Translations under genes and position numbers: made by a program
Assembly: GCA_013215095.1 (NCBI GenBank)
Contig: JABSPM010000028.1
Span: forward strand, 24,724 to 88,723
Direction: 5' to 3'
DNA length: 64,000 nt
From: Flavobacteriaceae bacterium
Lineage (GTDB): Bacteria; Bacteroidota; Bacteroidia; Flavobacteriales; Flavobacteriaceae
Shown: in pieces, positions 9,213 to 16,671 of the stretch
How positions within the stretch are numbered: position 1 is the first letter of the stretch
How the letters are laid out: each line of letters starts with the position of its first letter
The notes under the pieces: generated by a model
What the model was told of the DNA's origin: nothing
Database searches by the model: none
The model's input: the letters and a program-made list of their open reading frames with translations, nothing else

Positions 9213-9647
9213 ATGAAATTAGATAGTATAAGTCGTCATATACTCCAACTCTTGCAAGAAAATGCACGGGTCTCTAATGCGGAAATTGCCAGAAATGTTG
9301 GTGTTACATCTCCTGCGGTGGCCGAACGCATTCGCAAAATGGAAGATGCAGGAATTCTTAGGAAATATACAGCTATTGTGTCTCATTATGAAATGGGGTA
9401 TCAGCTAAGAGCATTAATTACATTACGATCTTTTATGGGAAGACTTAAAGCATTTTTAGAAAAAGTAAAAACTTTTGATGAAGTGGTTAATTGTTATCGC
9501 ATAACTGGTAATGAAAATATAGTGATGGAGGTGGTTTTGAACAATCAAAAACACTTAGAAGAGTTTATTGATCAGCTCATTAGTTATGGTGAAACTAAAA
9601 CACAAATCATATTGTCTCACGTGGTTGAACATAAAGCTATAGGATAA
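9213..9647 (+). CDS. Lrp/AsnC family transcriptional regulator
   Basis: A 144-residue DNA-binding protein. The winged helix-turn-helix is at about 3-60 (ISRHILQLLQENARVSNAEI, VTSPAVAERIRKMEDAGIL), followed by the ligand-binding RAM domain at about 65-140 (LITLRSFMGRLKAFL, VVNCYRITGNENIVMEVV). Family members form octamers and respond to amino acids or related small molecules. The effector cannot be read from the sequence. The gene stands alone; a decayed NAD(P)-binding protein gene follows on the same strand and may once have been its target. Confidence 0.92.
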   Translation: MKLDSISRHILQLLQENARVSNAEIARNVGVTSPAVAERIRKMEDAGILRKYTAIVSHYEMGYQLRALITLRSFMGRLKAFLEKVKTFDEVVNCYRITGNENIVMEVVLNNQKHLEEFIDQLISYGETKTQIILSHVVEHKAIG

Positions 9648-9733
9648 TCAGTGTGTTTCGGCTCAGTTCCTTAGCTTTAATGACTTTTGAAGAATGTTGT
9701 GAAATAGGTAAGTTGTGTTGTGAGCTGTTTTTG

Positions 9734-10208
9734 GAGGTTGGAGGAGTTACATGTCCTAAAAGTTTATGAGGTATTTGTAAAACTAATGATTGGGTCTTTT
9801 CTTCTATTGGAATAACCCGACAAAAGTAGGGGTTAAGCTCTATCGATGTTAACTATCAAGGAAAATCTAATTTATTAAAGCAAGCTAATCAAGCAAATGT
9901 ATAAGCATTTCTATATGTTTCGGCTATTGGAGGTGACCAACTAAGAAATCTTAAGATTTTTGAGGCCAAAGAGCGATTTGTTGACGAGTTAAAAGCATCT
10001 GGTTTAAATGATACCATTATGAGACCCAAAGATTTTTATTTGATATGAGAGAAGTTTTACGACTTCTAAAATATATGTACCTATTGAATTTTTTCTGACA
10101 TTTATGGCTTTTGATAATAAATCAGAACAATTTGGGCAATATCATCTTGATGCCTTTTTTAAAGAAGAAGTCAAAAAGATAAAATTATCTAAAAAACTGA
10201 GAGTGTAA
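9734..10208 (+). pseudogene. Decayed NAD(P)-binding SDR/NmrA-like oxidoreductase
   Basis: Pieces of one protein can be read in the order expected for an NmrA-like/atypical SDR protein: TNDWVFSSIGITRQK, a stop, then IDVNYQGKSNLLKQA, a second stop, then YVSAIGGDQLRNLKIFEAKE with KASGLNDTIMRPKDF, a third stop, and after a deletion and frame change VPIEFFLTFMAFDN to a terminal TAA at 10206-10208. Intact relatives are about 280-290 residues, and the middle of the gene (between IMRPKDF and the C-terminal piece) is missing. At least three in-frame stops, one frameshift and the N-terminal loss make it non-functional. The family assignment is from recalled motif order. Confidence 0.75.
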
Positions 10209-10243
10209 AGGGAATGTAAATTAACAAGCATATAAACTTCATT

Positions 10244-10307
10244 CATTATCTCATTATCTCATTGCCTCATTATTCCATTGCCTCATTATTCCATTGCCTT
10301 ATTACTC
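10244..10307 (+). repeat. Tandem array of an eight-base unit
   Basis: Eight head-to-tail copies of a CATTxxCT-like octamer: two CATTATCT, then CATTGCCT alternating with CATTATTC, ending TATTACTC. The units differ mainly at positions 5-8. It lies between the decayed oxidoreductase and the VOC gene and is not in a coding frame. Confidence 0.8.
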
Positions 10308-10377
10308 ACCCCCTATAAAGTTGAAAGATGTAGCGTGTACGTATTGGCTTTTTATAATAGATAATTTGTTTGAGAGA

Positions 10378-10755
10378 TTAGTTGATACGCCAAGGCGGGT
10401 TTTTGCGATGCTTTCCAGCATGATAAAAAATTAATTTATTACCATCGGGATCATGAAGATGTGCTTCTCTCCAAAGCCATGGTTTGTCTTCTGGTTGGGT
10501 TAGGAATACAATGCCTTTTGAGCTTAAATCTGTAACTAATTGGTCGAGATGCTCATCTTCAAAGTATAATGTAATACCATCTCCTTGCGGTATTGTTTCT
10601 ACTAAATGTATGGATAATGTTGTATTTCCATCAGGACACTCCAATCGCACATACCTAGGTAAAGCATCTACAATAAGTCCTAAGCCAAGGCTTATGTAAA
10701 AATTTTTAGACGTTTCTACATCTAAAGATGGTATTGTAATTTGATTTAAATTCAT
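10378..10755 (-). CDS. VOC family protein (glyoxalase/bleomycin-resistance fold)
   Basis: 125 residues from the ATG at 10755. The start of the longer possible frame is rejected because MNLNQITIPSLDVETS is the usual beginning of this fold. The typical paired beta-alpha-beta-beta-beta halves are visible: SKNFYISLGLGLI in the first, and GKWLWREAHLHDPDGN-like WLWREAHLHDPDGNKLIFYH in the second, where His and Glu usually coordinate a metal. The substrate is unknown. Its ATG overlaps the TGA of the upstream MFS gene (ATGA), so the two are translationally coupled and probably work on the same compound, for instance a small toxic molecule. Confidence 0.85.
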   Translation of the reverse strand: MNLNQITIPSLDVETSKNFYISLGLGLIVDALPRYVRLECPDGNTTLSIHLVETIPQGDGITLYFEDEHLDQLVTDLSSKGIVFLTQPEDKPWLWREAHLHDPDGNKLIFYHAGKHRKNPPWRIN

Positions 10756-11954
10756 ACGTTTTGTTTTTTCATTAACTGTTGTAAATATAATAGTATAAGT
10801 AGGCATAAAACCATAAGAATAGTCATAATATTCCAAGTTGTGGCATATCCAAAACTATCAATTAATTGCAGTCCAGTATTATGTCCAATGAGATGTGAAA
10901 TGGCAAATGTCATACTGTATAATCCCATAAATTCACCTTGATTTCCTTGTTTAGCACGATGCATTACCAAAGCATTTGAAAATGGAAACGCTATCATTTC
11001 TCCAATTGTCATAAATAGCATTCCTATAATAAGAAGGCCTCCCCAAGGACTAAGATTTAGAACTAAAAAACTAAATCCAGTTAAGATAGCGCCAAAAATA
11101 ATAAGTCCAAGCATTGTAAATTTTGAATTTTCTAACCATTTAACCAAAGGCATTTCTAATAAAAAAATTAAACTACCATTCATGGTCATTAATAATCCAA
11201 TTTCATTTTCAGGCAAATGATGTACCTCTTTGTAATATAAGGGTATCGTAGAAAAATACTGTAAAAAGGCAATTCCAAATAAGACCATGGCAATGAGAAA
11301 TATAATGTATGAATAATCTTTATAAGCGGATTTTGGATGTTCAACTTTAATAGTATCAAGTGTCGTACTTTTTTTAGGATTTAGGGTGATTAATAGCAGA
11401 AGTCCCGCTAAAATACAAGTCATACCATCTATCCAAAATAAACCCGAATAGCTAAGCGTTACAATAATAAATCCACCTATTGCAGGACCACCAGAAAAAC
11501 CTAGATTAATCGCTAAACGAATTAATGTGATTGAGCGAGTCTTATTTGCAGGTTTACTGTAGGCACTCACAGCAACAAACATTGCAGGTCTAAACATATC
11601 TGCAACTGTCATAAGTATAAAAATCCCTAAAGCGATTGTGTGTAGTGTTTCTAAACTTTGAAGCCAAATAAAGATAATTCCCGAGCCTACTAAACTCAAT
11701 ACCATTATGCTATAATATCCAAATTTATCTGTCAGTTTGCCTCCTAGCCAAGAACCAACAAATGCACCTAAACCAAAAGCACTCATAATCCATCCCACAT
11801 GACTTGCCGAAAAATCTAGGTTCTTCAAGTATATGGTTAAAAATGGAACAACCATAGTTCCGGCTCTGTTAATAAATGTAATTAAAGCGAGCCACCAAAC
11901 TTCTCGTGAGAGGTCCTTGAACGTGTTTAAGTAATTTGCAAAAAGTGTTTTCAT
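10752..11954 (-). CDS. MFS transporter
   Basis: A 400-residue inner-membrane protein with about twelve hydrophobic segments and the MFS motif between helices 2 and 3 (GSWLGGKLTDKFGYY). Near the N-terminus it reads WLALITFINRAGTMVVPF, typical of the drug-efflux-like MFS group. A longer frame reaches 12008 but its first 18 codons run through a strong terminator hairpin, so the start at 11954 is chosen. The substrate cannot be read from the sequence. It is followed directly by the VOC gene with overlapping stop and start. Confidence 0.88.
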   Translation of the reverse strand: MKTLFANYLNTFKDLSREVWWLALITFINRAGTMVVPFLTIYLKNLDFSASHVGWIMSAFGLGAFVGSWLGGKLTDKFGYYSIMVLSLVGSGIIFIWLQSLETLHTIALGIFILMTVADMFRPAMFVAVSAYSKPANKTRSITLIRLAINLGFSGGPAIGGFIIVTLSYSGLFWIDGMTCILAGLLLLITLNPKKSTTLDTIKVEHPKSAYKDYSYIIFLIAMVLFGIAFLQYFSTIPLYYKEVHHLPENEIGLLMTMNGSLIFLLEMPLVKWLENSKFTMLGLIIFGAILTGFSFLVLNLSPWGGLLIIGMLFMTIGEMIAFPFSNALVMHRAKQGNQGEFMGLYSMTFAISHLIGHNTGLQLIDSFGYATTWNIMTILMVLCLLILLYLQQLMKKQNV

Positions 11955-11967
11955 ATCTGCTGAATGT

Positions 11968-12000
11968 AAAAATAAAACGTCCGACTGTGAAGTCGGACGT
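11968..12000 (-). terminator. Strong rho-independent terminator
   Basis: A perfect 10-bp stem (ACGTCCGACT with its complement, four-base loop) at 11977-12000 is followed on the minus strand by TTTATTTTTA. It directly abuts the TAA at 12001-12003 of a short minus-strand frame, and lies ahead of the MFS start, which shows that something is transcribed and terminated upstream. Confidence 0.8.
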
Positions 12001-12106
12001 TTATGCATTGGAATATCTTATATAAGTATCATCGTCATAAATAGCAAGTCCAACCGCACCAGGTAGAAGTACGTTGTTTTTTGTAATATTTGACGATAGG
12101 TCTCAT
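12001..12106 (-). other. Short transcribed unit of unclear coding content
   Basis: Upstream of the terminator two overlapping minus-strand frames exist. One starts with an ATG at 12106 and gives a 23-residue peptide rich in Trp, Cys and basic residues, ending WCGWTCYL at 12035. The other ends exactly at the terminator with VLLPGAVGLAIYDDD then IRYSNA, but has no ATG; an in-frame TGA overlaps the ATG of the first. Either this is a small peptide gene, a small RNA, or a frameshifted remnant. I do not recognise either peptide. Confidence 0.35.
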
Positions 12107-12154
12107 TGTTTTAATTTTGTTGTCTTCGAAGATAAGTAAAATATTTCTAAGTTG

Positions 12155-12162
12155 TATTTTTG
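12155..12162 (+). promoter_or_regulatory. -7 box (TATTTTTG) of the DUF1684 gene
   Basis: An exact TAnnTTTG match 18 bases before the ATG at 12181, giving a very short leader. No clear -33 element. Confidence 0.45.
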
Positions 12163-12180
12163 TGAAAATAAAATTTAGTG

Positions 12181-12783
12181 ATGCGATTATTATTTGTGTT
12201 TTTAATAGCAATTTCAACAATAAGTTGTACTCAAAATAAGCAAACGCTCTTAGGAGAAACGAAGTTTCAAAAAAAGATGAATGCTGATTTTAAAGACGTG
12301 ACGACCTCGCCCTTAAAAGAGGAAGATTTGAAACACTTTAGAGGGTTAGATTTTTTTAAATTCGATTCTAGTTTTGTGGTTGAGGCAAAGTTAAAACATA
12401 CTCCAGATGAAGCGTTTTTTGATATGAAAACTACAACAGACCGTGTTTCTGAAGAACGCGTGTATGGTGTGCTGTCATTTATTCTTAAAGATGAATCTTT
12501 TGAGTTGAAGGTTTATCAAGGTAAAACATTAATGGAAACTGAGGGGTATGAAGATTATTTATTCTTGCCATTTTTAGATGAAACTAATGGTGAACATACT
12601 TATGGGGGAGGTCGTTACATTGATTTGAGAATACCGAAAGACGATACCGTTATTTTAGATTTTAATACAGCCTATAATCCTTTATGTGCTTATAACGATA
12701 AATATTCTTGTCCAATAGTACCAAGGCAAAATTATCTAAATACAAAGGTGAAAGCTGGAGTAAAAGCGTTTAAGAAACATTAA
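12181..12783 (+). CDS. DUF1684 domain lipoprotein
   Basis: 200 residues from the ATG at 12181, with a hydrophobic leader and a lipobox-like TISC near residue 16. The DUF1684 signature is at the C-terminal half: YGGGRYIDLRIP, then LDFNTAYNPLCAYNDKYSC and PIVPRQNYL, containing the conserved Asn-Pro-Cys-Ala-Tyr and the Cys-Pro pair. The function of the family is unknown. A GTG three bases upstream is in frame but the ATG is preferred. The stop codon overlaps that of the convergent crcB gene by two bases. Confidence 0.88.
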   Translation: MRLLFVFLIAISTISCTQNKQTLLGETKFQKKMNADFKDVTTSPLKEEDLKHFRGLDFFKFDSSFVVEAKLKHTPDEAFFDMKTTTDRVSEERVYGVLSFILKDESFELKVYQGKTLMETEGYEDYLFLPFLDETNGEHTYGGGRYIDLRIPKDDTVILDFNTAYNPLCAYNDKYSCPIVPRQNYLNTKVKAGVKAFKKH

Positions 12784-13151
12784 AATTGTTTTATCAAATA
12801 CATGGCTAGAAATACCATGATAAACCCAGTAACAAAACTCATAAGCGTATATAATGTAAAACTAAAAAAATCTCCAGATTTTAAAAACATATGGTTTTCA
12901 TAAGCAAAGGTAGAGAATGTTGTAAATCCACCACAAAACCCTGTAGCTAATATTAAGGTTTGACTATGGGAAAAAGTAGAGTTTTTAGCTGCAAGACCTA
13001 AAATTAATCCAATGATAAAACTTCCTAAAATGTTGACGGTAAATGTGCCCCAAGGTATTCCAGATGCTGTGGAGCTAAGGTGTTTGCTAATAATATAACG
13101 CAGTGTGCTACCAAGTCCACCACCAATAAATACCAATAGTAAATTTTTCAT
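12780..13151 (-). CDS. crcB: Fluoride channel CrcB/Fluc
   Basis: A 123-residue protein with four membrane helices that forms dual-topology dimers and lets fluoride leave the cell. Diagnostic residues: GGGLGSTLRY at 10-19, the TFTVNILGSF stretch at 36-45 (the Asn lines the pore), and GFCGGFTTFSTF at 71-82, whose Phe residues line the fluoride path and whose second TM3 break binds the central sodium. It starts immediately downstream of the stop of the SRPBCC/GyrI gene on the same strand, so the two form an operon. No fluoride riboswitch was recognised upstream. Confidence 0.95.
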   Translation of the reverse strand: MKNLLLVFIGGGLGSTLRYIISKHLSSTASGIPWGTFTVNILGSFIIGLILGLAAKNSTFSHSQTLILATGFCGGFTTFSTFAYENHMFLKSGDFFSFTLYTLMSFVTGFIMVFLAMYLIKQF

Positions 13152-14162
13152 TTATTCTTTTATAGGGATATATAGTTCTGTAATCCAATCTGAAGGATTA
13201 GGAAAATCCTTCGGGTCATTTATGTAAATTTCAAAAGGTTTGAGTTCCGATTGTTCTAGAGCATTATCTCTAATGTACTTTTGAGCGGCGGTCCATGCTG
13301 CTATGCGTTTCGTGTAATTCCCTTTTAAAATTGTTTTTAGAGCTTTTGTATGTGGGATGTAGGCGCAGAGAATACCGCTATCTTCTTTTGTGTCAACTTC
13401 TGTGTTAACAGATAATCCGTTGCTCATAACAAATGTGCTATCCGCAATATTCATGTTTTGATAGACAGTTAATGGTATGCCCTTTACAGGAATATTATAA
13501 GACATCATATACCTAGCAATACTGCTGTAATGTTCTTTCATTTTTTGACTAATATTAGCGCTATTGGCATTTGTGGTTTTGTAGAGATAGTAACCGCCAC
13601 CATAGCTTTTAATTCCTGTAATATTAATCTCGTATTTATGCATGCTTTCTAGAATTAAGTGTTCTAATTTCTCTAAACTACGCTCAAAATTAGGACCAAC
13701 CATTTTATCCATTCCGCCAGCAATAAGCGCAAAAAATTTCATCATGAAAGTCATTTTGTTTGATGTCATTCTTAATGTGATTTTATGGTCTTTTTCAAAA
13801 TTCCAATAGACATGAGATATAGGTTGATTTTCAAACTGTAATTCGTGGTGGATTGAATCGTGAGGCGAAATCATTATCGTTTTAATCTTTACTGTTCTGT
13901 CTTTTCTCTTCCAGCTATAAGAACTGTCAATAGGTGTGTTTTGTGTTGAGCATGATACATTGAGGCTTGAATCTTTTTCAATCCAAGGCGACCAATTGTC
14001 CCAGTTTTGGTAATCTCTAACTTGCTCAAATAGCAATTGCGTTGGCACATTAATAGTTCGACTTCGAGAGACATTATACGTGTTGGGTTGTACCGAAATA
14101 TAGGTGCAGAACCCAATAATGAGAATTAATAATAGGAAGCAGATGTATTTAAAAACTCTCAT
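13152..14162 (-). CDS. SRPBCC domain plus GyrI-like effector-binding domain protein
   Basis: 336 residues: an N-terminal membrane anchor (about 5-25, FLLLILIIGFCTYI), an SRPBCC/polyketide-cyclase fold at about 30-170 (VSRSRTINVPTQLLFEQV, WDNWSPW), and a GyrI/AraC-effector-type domain at about 180-336 ending in LYIPIKE. Such proteins bind a hydrophobic ligand but have no DNA-binding part. The role is unknown. The gene precedes crcB with no spacer, so both are expected on one transcript. Divergent from the dipeptidyl-peptidase gene, with about 130 bases between them. Confidence 0.8.
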   Translation of the reverse strand: MRVFKYICFLLLILIIGFCTYISVQPNTYNVSRSRTINVPTQLLFEQVRDYQNWDNWSPWIEKDSSLNVSCSTQNTPIDSSYSWKRKDRTVKIKTIMISPHDSIHHELQFENQPISHVYWNFEKDHKITLRMTSNKMTFMMKFFALIAGGMDKMVGPNFERSLEKLEHLILESMHKYEINITGIKSYGGGYYLYKTTNANSANISQKMKEHYSSIARYMMSYNIPVKGIPLTVYQNMNIADSTFVMSNGLSVNTEVDTKEDSGILCAYIPHTKALKTILKGNYTKRIAAWTAAQKYIRDNALEQSELKPFEIYINDPKDFPNPSDWITELYIPIKE

Positions 14163-14291
14163 GTTTTGTTGCTTTTAATATTGATGTAAAGATACATAAT
14201 TTGAATGTTTCAGTCTCAAATGTCTAACACTTACAAATTACTTGATTTAAAAATGTTATTTTAGCGCTTAAGAAAATAAAATAAAATTATA

Positions 14292-16340
14292 ATGACATTA
14301 AAAATAGGTATAACATCATTAGTTTTAGCCGCTACGATGTTTTCTTGTAAGCAAGAGCAAGTTCAGGAAGATAAAAAAATTAAAGAAGAATTGGTAGAGA
14401 TGAAAGCAGAAGGGTTTAATCATATGGTTGAACAATTCGCGGATATTAAGCTGTTGAGATACCAAATCCCTGGTTTCGAAAATTTAACTCTAAAAGAGCA
14501 AAAGTTAGTCTATTATTTAACCCAAGCAGGATTGGCTGGCAGAGATATTATGTGGGATCAAAATTATAGACACAATCTTAAGATTAGAAAAGCACTTGAG
14601 CATATTTATACAAGTTATGAAGGCGATAAGACATCGGAAGATTGGTTGGCTTTTGAGGTGTACTTAAAGCGTGTCTGGTTTAGTAATGGAATACACCATC
14701 ATTATTCTAATGATAAGCTCAAGCCAGAATTTTCTTCAGATTATCTAAAAACAGTATTAACCGCAACCAAAACGGTTTTAGAAGGGGAAGCCTTTGATGT
14801 TATTTTTAATGATAAAGATGCAAAAAAAGTTAACCAATCAAAAGATGTGGATAACGTAGCCTTGTCTGCGGTTAATTTTTATGGACCTCAAGTTACAAAT
14901 GCTGATGTTGAAGCATTTTATAAAAAGAAAACATCTCCAAATCCAGACCAGCCATTATCGTATGGATTAAACTCTCAATTAGTAAAAGAAAATGGAATGT
15001 TAAAAGAGCGCGTATATAAATCAGGAGGTTTATATGGTACTGCAATAGACCAAATTGTAAAATGGTTAGAATTAGCCAAAGGTGTTGCTGAGAATAAAGC
15101 ACAAGGTGACGCTTTAGGCTTATTAATTCAATATTATAAAACGGGCGATTTGCAAACTTGGGATGATTATAATGTAGCTTGGACAGCTGCTACAGAAGGA
15201 AATATTGATTATATTAATAGTTTTATTGAAGTGTATAATGACCCTTTAGGGTATAGAGGTTCTTATGAATCTATTATCCAAATTAAAGATTTTGATATGT
15301 CTCAAAAAATGGCGGTTCTGTCTGAAAATGCACAATGGTTTGAAGATAACTCACCATTAATGGATGCGCATAAGAAGAAAAATGTTGTTGGTGTAACCTA
15401 TAAAGTGGTAAATGTTGCTGGTGAATCAGGGGATGCCTCGCCTAGTACGCCAATTGGAGTGAATTTGCCAAATGCAAACTGGATTAGAGCTGCGGTTGGT
15501 AGTAAGTCTGTATCTTTAGGAAATATTATATTTGCTTATAACAATGCAGGCGGCTCAGGGAGATTAAAAGAATTTGTGCACGACCAGGAAGAGCATGATT
15601 TAGAGACGAAATATGGGCAATTAGCTGACAAATTACATACAGCCTTACACGAAGTCATCGGACATGCATCTGGGCAGTTAAACCCTGGAGTAGGTGAGAC
15701 TAAAGAAACCCTTAAAAACTACGCCTCTACTTTAGAAGAAGGAAGAGCGGATTTGGTAGGACTTTATTATTTATATAATTCAAAAATACAAGAACTAGGT
15801 TTAGTTGATGACTGGAAATCTGTAGGAAAAGCAGCATATGATGGTTATATTAGAAATGGATTGATGACGCAATTAATTCGTTTAAATCTTGGAGATGATG
15901 TTGAGGAAGCACACATGCGTAATAGACAATGGGTGAGTGCTTGGGTATTTGAAAAAGGAAAAGCGGAAAATGTGATTGCAAAAGTAACTCGTGATGGAAA
16001 AACATATTTTAATATTAATGATTATGATAAGTTGCACGATTTATTTGGACAATTATTAAGAGAGACACAACGTATCAAATCTGAAGGGGATTTTGAAGCT
16101 TGTCAGACCTTAGTTGAAGGGTTTGGTGTAAAAGTAGATCAGGCTATTCATGCTGAGGTATTGGAACGTAATAAGCAATTTAAATCGGCACCGTATAGCG
16201 GTTTTGTAAATCCCGTGTTAGTGCCAACGACCAATGTGTCTGGAGAAATTATGGAAATTAAAGTCATGCAGCCAATATCTTTTGAAAACCAAATGTTAAG
16301 TTATTCTGATAAATATAATTTTTTGCCAGAGGAGAATTAA
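14292..16340 (+). CDS. Dipeptidyl-peptidase III (M49), exported lipoprotein
   Basis: A 682-residue zinc peptidase that removes dipeptides from the N-terminus of short peptides. The M49 signature is intact: the hexapeptide motif HEVIGH at 453-458 (one residue longer than HEXXH) and EEGRAD at 482-487, which supplies the third zinc ligand. The leader MTLKIGITSLVLAATMFSC ends in a lipobox with Cys19, so unlike the cytosolic eukaryotic enzymes it should work in the periplasm or at the cell surface. Relatives are sometimes misnamed dihydrofolate reductase. It is monocistronic, with a terminator 31 bases after the stop. Confidence 0.9.
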   Translation: MTLKIGITSLVLAATMFSCKQEQVQEDKKIKEELVEMKAEGFNHMVEQFADIKLLRYQIPGFENLTLKEQKLVYYLTQAGLAGRDIMWDQNYRHNLKIRKALEHIYTSYEGDKTSEDWLAFEVYLKRVWFSNGIHHHYSNDKLKPEFSSDYLKTVLTATKTVLEGEAFDVIFNDKDAKKVNQSKDVDNVALSAVNFYGPQVTNADVEAFYKKKTSPNPDQPLSYGLNSQLVKENGMLKERVYKSGGLYGTAIDQIVKWLELAKGVAENKAQGDALGLLIQYYKTGDLQTWDDYNVAWTAATEGNIDYINSFIEVYNDPLGYRGSYESIIQIKDFDMSQKMAVLSENAQWFEDNSPLMDAHKKKNVVGVTYKVVNVAGESGDASPSTPIGVNLPNANWIRAAVGSKSVSLGNIIFAYNNAGGSGRLKEFVHDQEEHDLETKYGQLADKLHTALHEVIGHASGQLNPGVGETKETLKNYASTLEEGRADLVGLYYLYNSKIQELGLVDDWKSVGKAAYDGYIRNGLMTQLIRLNLGDDVEEAHMRNRQWVSAWVFEKGKAENVIAKVTRDGKTYFNINDYDKLHDLFGQLLRETQRIKSEGDFEACQTLVEGFGVKVDQAIHAEVLERNKQFKSAPYSGFVNPVLVPTTNVSGEIMEIKVMQPISFENQMLSYSDKYNFLPEEN

Positions 16341-16370
16341 GTACCTTAATAAATCGAAATAATGAAAATG

Positions 16371-16400
16371 GCACACGAATCAGTGTGCTGTTTTTTTTTT
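16371..16400 (+). terminator. Terminator of the dipeptidyl-peptidase gene
   Basis: Stem GCACAC (16371-16376) with GTGTGC (16383-16388), six-base loop, followed by ten T. Confidence 0.85.
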
Positions 16401-16532
16401 AACCAATACTAATATAAAATTAAAATTATACCATTTCTACAATGATTTGAATTTCAATACTTTAGCTTACTGAAAATCTATCTTTTTTACTAGTAAAATC
16501 TGTCTAAATATTAATCGAACTTAGGTTAATAA

Positions 16533-16602
16533 GAGCCGTATGATGGGACTGTCACTTACGGTTCTGTAAGGTTTGGGGTGAAATTCCCCTTACCTACTCG
16601 AC
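16533..16602 (+). mobile_element. Group II intron relic: domains V and VI only
   Basis: GAGCCGTA (16533-16540) pairs with TACGGTTC (16557-16564), the basal helix of a group II domain V including the catalytic AGC triad opposite GUU. The upper helix is GATGG with CTGTC, but only GA remains of the GAAA-type tetraloop, so the domain is 32 bases instead of 34. Domain VI follows: GTAAGG (16566-16571) with CCTTAC (16588-16593), and the 3' end reads CCTACTCGAC, typical of bacterial introns. No reverse transcriptase or domain I-IV sequence was recognised in the 130 bases upstream. This is a 5'-truncated fossil. Confidence 0.8.
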
Positions 16603-16671
16603 AATTTACCTTTTGTGATATTTAAATTATGAATGGCTCATATTTTAGTTTTTTTTAATTAAGACATCGCA

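Noticed and set aside
10756..10836. 27-residue N-terminal extension of the VOC protein
   Set aside because: It lies within the coding region of the MFS gene, and the ATGA overlap at 10752-10755 is the natural start.
11955..12008. 18-residue N-terminal extension of the MFS transporter
   Set aside because: It is encoded by the terminator hairpin.
13000..13300. Possible fluoride riboswitch near crcB
   Set aside because: crcB directly follows another coding gene, so there is no leader in which to find one, and nothing resembling it was seen upstream of 14162.
16401..16530. Possible further group II intron domains upstream of domain V
   Set aside because: No recognisable exon-binding, domain II-IV or maturase sequence; left unassigned.
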